From contig NZ_JAGGJA010000020.1 in NCBI RefSeq assembly GCF_026229185.1, forward strand, positions 1-55,585: a DNA stretch of 55,585 bases, given 5' to 3'. This document shows positions 53,809-55,585 of this stretch, one piece after another. Source of the DNA: Fodinibius salsisoli. Lineage in GTDB: Bacteria > Bacteroidota > Rhodothermia > Balneolales > Balneolaceae. Position 1 is the first letter of the stretch. The number at the start of each line of letters is the position of its first letter. Position numbers and translations under genes: made by a program. The notes below the pieces were generated by a model. That model was not told where the DNA came from. It ran no database searches and saw only the letters and a list, made by a program, of their open reading frames with translations.

Positions 53809-53940
53809 TAACGACATTGCGCTTAACCGGCGCGCAGGTCGATATTAATACAATTTCCATTTTACTATTTGGTACCGGGAAATCAAAACCAGCCGGCCCC
53901 GGCGAGGCGCGTCCCGTTGAAGCGCCGGCTATATACCGGA
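53809..53940 (+). repeat. attC-like repeat R2
   Basis: Its first 25 bases are identical to R1. The interior differs, but the right end GGCGAGGCGCGTCCCGTTGAA (53901-53921) matches R1 with few changes. The arms CTTAACCGGCGCGC and GCGCGTCCCGTTGAAG pair; where R1 has GCACG/CGTGT, R2 has GCGCG/CGCGT, which is a compensating change. Confidence 0.6.
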
Positions 53941-53958
53941 ATGCCTATGAAACATGGT

Positions 53959-54156
53959 TTACTGTATAATTTTGATTTGATCCGATTCTGGTTCAGATTC
54001 GTCCTCAGACCTAACCAGTTCAATGGGATGTTCTTGGGTCTCCCTTTTATGAGTAATTTGCAAAGGAACCGCTCCGGCAAGCCCTATACCTGTAGCTGCT
54101 AAAGTTATCAATAAAACCAGATAGAGTATTCGAATGACTTTTTTGAATGTCTTCAT
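53959..54156 (-). CDS. Small single-helix membrane protein, 65 aa
   Basis: MKTFKKVIRILYLVLLITLA... : a basic start, one hydrophobic helix (about 10-30, LYLVLLITLAATGIGLAGAV), and an acidic tail (RSEDESEPESDQIKI). The profile fits a real anchored peptide with an exposed acidic end; no family is recognised. It lies within the R2-R3 block of minus-strand genes. Confidence 0.5.
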   Translation of the reverse strand: MKTFKKVIRILYLVLLITLAATGIGLAGAVPLQITHKRETQEHPIELVRSEDESEPESDQIKIIQ

Positions 54157-54249
54157 AGTATATAAATGGATTGCATGCTATTACCTGTTGGTAAGAGCAC
54201 AAAATTGGATTGAGTAATGAGATCCGGATGGACCGGTGGAGATGTGATA

Positions 54250-54645
54250 CTATCCTAAAGTGAAGGGCGGGTTGTCATCACGAAGTGAGGAGATCACCTT
54301 TGCAATCCAGAATGAGTTAGGTGGGCAGTAGGCGTAGGATTGTTTTAAAATTGTGTCCAACGTTTCTTTGACTTTCCGTTGATACACGATTTGTACGTTA
54401 TATTCATGTTCCTTTGTTGTTTGTAACGAATTCGAAGAAAATTCCGAATCAGCTATCTGGTAAGGAAAAACCGTAGGTTCCGCAATATCTTGTCCGTCGG
54501 CAACAACTTCAATACGCTGTGGTTGTGGACGGCAGGCTTCAGCCGTACTTATAAGTCCCGGAAAAGCAAATAAGCTGAACACCAATGACAAGGCGAACAA
54601 CCCTCTTAAAGATAGGGCTTTACGGTATGTAGCTTTTTTGGCCAT
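54250..54645 (-). CDS. Secreted protein of unknown function, 131 aa
   Basis: A signal peptide (LFALSLVFSLFAFPGLISTAEA, cleaved near residue 37) is followed by a polar domain with two cysteines (ACRPQPQRIEV and YAYCPPNSFWIAKVISSL). Another ATG inside the signal region is not needed. No domain is recognised. It lies between the small membrane protein and the RelE toxin, inside the R2-R3 block. Confidence 0.6.
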   Translation of the reverse strand: MAKKATYRKALSLRGLFALSLVFSLFAFPGLISTAEACRPQPQRIEVVADGQDIAEPTVFPYQIADSEFSSNSLQTTKEHEYNVQIVYQRKVKETLDTILKQSYAYCPPNSFWIAKVISSLRDDNPPFTLG

Positions 54646-54705
54646 TAGAATTTATAAAATACAATCCTGTAAGCGTTTAGCAAGTTTCCAAATTTAAGGT
54701 ACATT

Positions 54706-55008
54706 TTACCGCGATTTGAGGATGTCGAGATGAAGCAACTGTTCGGCTCGCATGACATGAATAATGTAAATGGTATCATTGTCCATACGGTAGAAAATGC
54801 GACAAGGAGAAAGAACCAACTGCCGATAAACTGATTCTCCTAATTCAGGAACGGTTTTACCCAGCTTAGGATGTTGATTTAAATTCTCGATTTGTTTAAA
54901 ACAACGACGAACCAATTTCTTGGCCGCAGCTGGATTATCGAGAGAAATGTAATCGGCAATTTGATCTAAATCTTGGAGGGCAGGCTCAGTCCAAATTATT
55001 TGAGCCAT
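54706..55008 (-). CDS. RelE/ParE-family toxin
   Basis: A 100-aa toxin of the RelE/ParE superfamily: IIWTEPALQDLDQIADYISLDNP, AKKLVRRCFKQIENLNQHPKLGKTVPELGESVYRQLVLSPCRIFYRMDNDTIYIIHVMRAEQLL. The pattern RxxxxxxxRIxYxxxxxxIxIxxVxHxxR of ParE is kept, with RAEQLL at the end. The start overlaps the antitoxin by 13 bases. ParE members inhibit DNA gyrase and RelE members cut mRNA; sequence here does not decide which. Confidence 0.9.
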   Translation of the reverse strand: MAQIIWTEPALQDLDQIADYISLDNPAAAKKLVRRCFKQIENLNQHPKLGKTVPELGESVYRQLVLSPCRIFYRMDNDTIYIIHVMRAEQLLHLDILKSR

Positions 55009-55253
55009 CGTTGCATTCGGTTTTTAGCCTCCTCATGTGGTACAACCCGATCTTCTAAAATCGCTTTTTCTCCTCGTGCTAAACCTTCGAGCAACTCAAG
55101 TTTCTTCTGGATTTGTTCAAATTGCTCAACATCAACGAGATAAGCGGAAGGTTTTCCGTGTTCTGTGATAAGCACAGGTTCTTTCTCTTCCCGAAGTTCG
55201 GCAAGGAGTTTAGTAGCCTGTCGTTTTAATGTGGTAACAAGTTCTGTTTTCAT
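54996..55253 (-). CDS. Phd/YefM-family antitoxin
   Basis: An 85-aa protein with the Phd/YefM N-terminal fold: LLAELREEKEPVLITEHGKPSAYLVDVEQFEQIQKK. The C-terminal part is acidic and flexible, as expected for the toxin-binding tail. It is directly upstream of the RelE/ParE toxin with a 13-base overlap. The pair probably represses itself; the promoter would lie in 55254-55305 (minus strand). Confidence 0.9.
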   Translation of the reverse strand: MKTELVTTLKRQATKLLAELREEKEPVLITEHGKPSAYLVDVEQFEQIQKKLELLEGLARGEKAILEDRVVPHEEAKNRMQRWLK

Positions 55254-55305
55254 AGTGATACTAAAGTAGTACTTTTTTCAAAAGGAAGCAATTTTCGGAA
55301 ATGTA

Positions 55306-55474
55306 CCTAACGACATTGCGGACTACTACGCCGAAGTAGCACGGCTACGTAGGCTGTACATAACCTGCGCACGGATTGATGTTGAATTAGCAACTAACGA
55401 AAGAAGAGTCTTAAAACCAAGAGCGGCCCCGACGCATCGGGGGCGAGGTGCGTCCCACTTAATCATACTATTAG
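55306..55474 (+). repeat. attC-like repeat R3 with internal insertion
   Basis: Starts ACCTAACGACATTGCG; ACCTAAC (55304-55310) fits the attC core RYYYAAC. Instead of CTTAACCGG it carries a 46-base insert (55321-55366, with CTACTACGCCG and CGGCTACGTAG as imperfect arms). It then continues GCGCACGGATTGATGTTGAA as in R1. Right end GGCGAGGTGCGTCCCACTTAA (55442-55462) and TATTAGGG, pairing with the CCTAAC left core. It is the most complete of the three. Confidence 0.6.
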
Positions 55475-55553
55475 GGCACCCTCAAGGTTGACGTTCTTCA
55501 CAGAAGAGGTCACCTTGGTTGTTCCACCACGAACGAACCCTATGAGGATGCCC
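55474..55553 (+). promoter_or_regulatory. Nested stem-loop leader before the edge ORF
   Basis: Outer arms GGGCACCCTCA (55474-55484) and TGAGGATGCCC (55543-55553) pair at 10 of 11 positions. Inside, CAAGGTTGAC (55483-55492) pairs with GTCACCTTG (55509-55517) with one bulge, and TTCT (55494-55497) with AGAA (55502-55505). The right outer arm contains the ribosome binding site (GAGG) of the ORF starting at 55554, so folding would hide it. Confidence 0.55.
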
Positions 55554-55585
55554 ATGAATAAGATTACACAATGTTATGACAGGGA
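55554..55585 (+). CDS. 5' end of an ORF cut by the window edge
   Basis: ATG at 55554 with GAGG 6 bases upstream, reading MNKITQCYDR before the sequence ends. It is the only plus-strand gene of this accessory block. The placement behind a strong hairpin directly at the end of R3 suggests a transposase or other mobile gene, but ten residues cannot identify it. Confidence 0.35.
   Translation, partial: MNKITQCYDR

Noticed and set aside
1-55585. tRNA, rRNA or CRISPR arrays
   Set aside because: Intergenic regions were scanned for T-loop-like GGTTCGA motifs, rRNA-like blocks and regular spaced repeats; none was found.

Overview
The window reads as chromosomal DNA of a free-living, aerobic, Gram-negative bacterium of the Bacteroidota/Rhodothermota side of the tree, most likely a balneolote (Balneola/Gracilimonas/Fodinibius-like). 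Supporting signs: a full alternative complex III plus caa3 oxidase operon of the Rhodothermus type, a TonB receptor, Omp85-like barrel and many lipoproteins (outer membrane), a YtxJ-type bacillithiol protein, an ECF sigma/serine-threonine kinase pair of the Rhodothermia style, a TAnnTTTG-like promoter, and weak Shine-Dalgarno sequences. No rRNA, tRNA or CRISPR was seen.

Layout. 1-1.3 kb: a decayed DUF4469-like fragment, a 32-codon membrane peptide gene with its own terminator, and a small secreted protein. 1.3-14.6 kb (minus strand): a respiratory operon actA-actB-actC-actD-actE-actF, an unusual HTH-like/transmembrane protein, sco, coxB, coxA, coxC, coxD, ending in a terminator. Electrons pass from quinol through ACIII cytochromes to a caa3 oxidase of the YSHP (A2) type. 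A DUF420 assembly-factor-like gene diverges at 14.9 kb. 15.5-20.7 kb: the most unusual locus, a five-gene minus-strand operon (two TlpA-like thiol oxidoreductases, one ABC ATPase, two ABC-2 permeases) divergent from a lipoprotein-like precursor whose C-terminal region carries eight cysteines and resembles the bacteriocin fulvocin C. 15.55-15.70 kb also holds a broken copy of the ppk C-terminus.

20.7-27 kb: polyphosphate genes ppk (with an extra N-terminal domain) and ppx/gppA, and a UPF0173 hydrolase, separated by repeat-rich gene-free DNA. 27.2-32.5 kb: an ADP/ATP-translocase-like carrier beside a metallophosphatase fused to an outer-membrane barrel. 32.8-34.9 kb: threonylcarbamoyl-AMP synthase, phosphofructokinase and YtxJ in one operon. 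35-41 kb: mtnA with a new 43-codon leader gene, gamma-glutamyltransferase, and a TonB receptor. 41-47 kb: a 61-residue relative of the kinase N-terminus, a TPR serine/threonine kinase, an ECF sigma factor and a beta-helix lipoprotein. 46.9-50.3 kb: xerD and a PgpH-type HD phosphodiesterase.

50.3-55.6 kb is an accessory segment. Three related repeats (52975, 53809 and 55306) with attC-like ends, plus a half copy at 51009, divide it into blocks. The blocks carry small minus-strand genes: an HHH/Cdd1-like protein, an exported VOC protein, a secreted HExxH protein, a four-helix membrane protein, an AbrB-Doc and a Phd-RelE toxin-antitoxin pair, and small secreted or membrane proteins. This looks like an integrase-less gene-cassette region. 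The right edge cuts an ORF preceded by a strong nested stem-loop.
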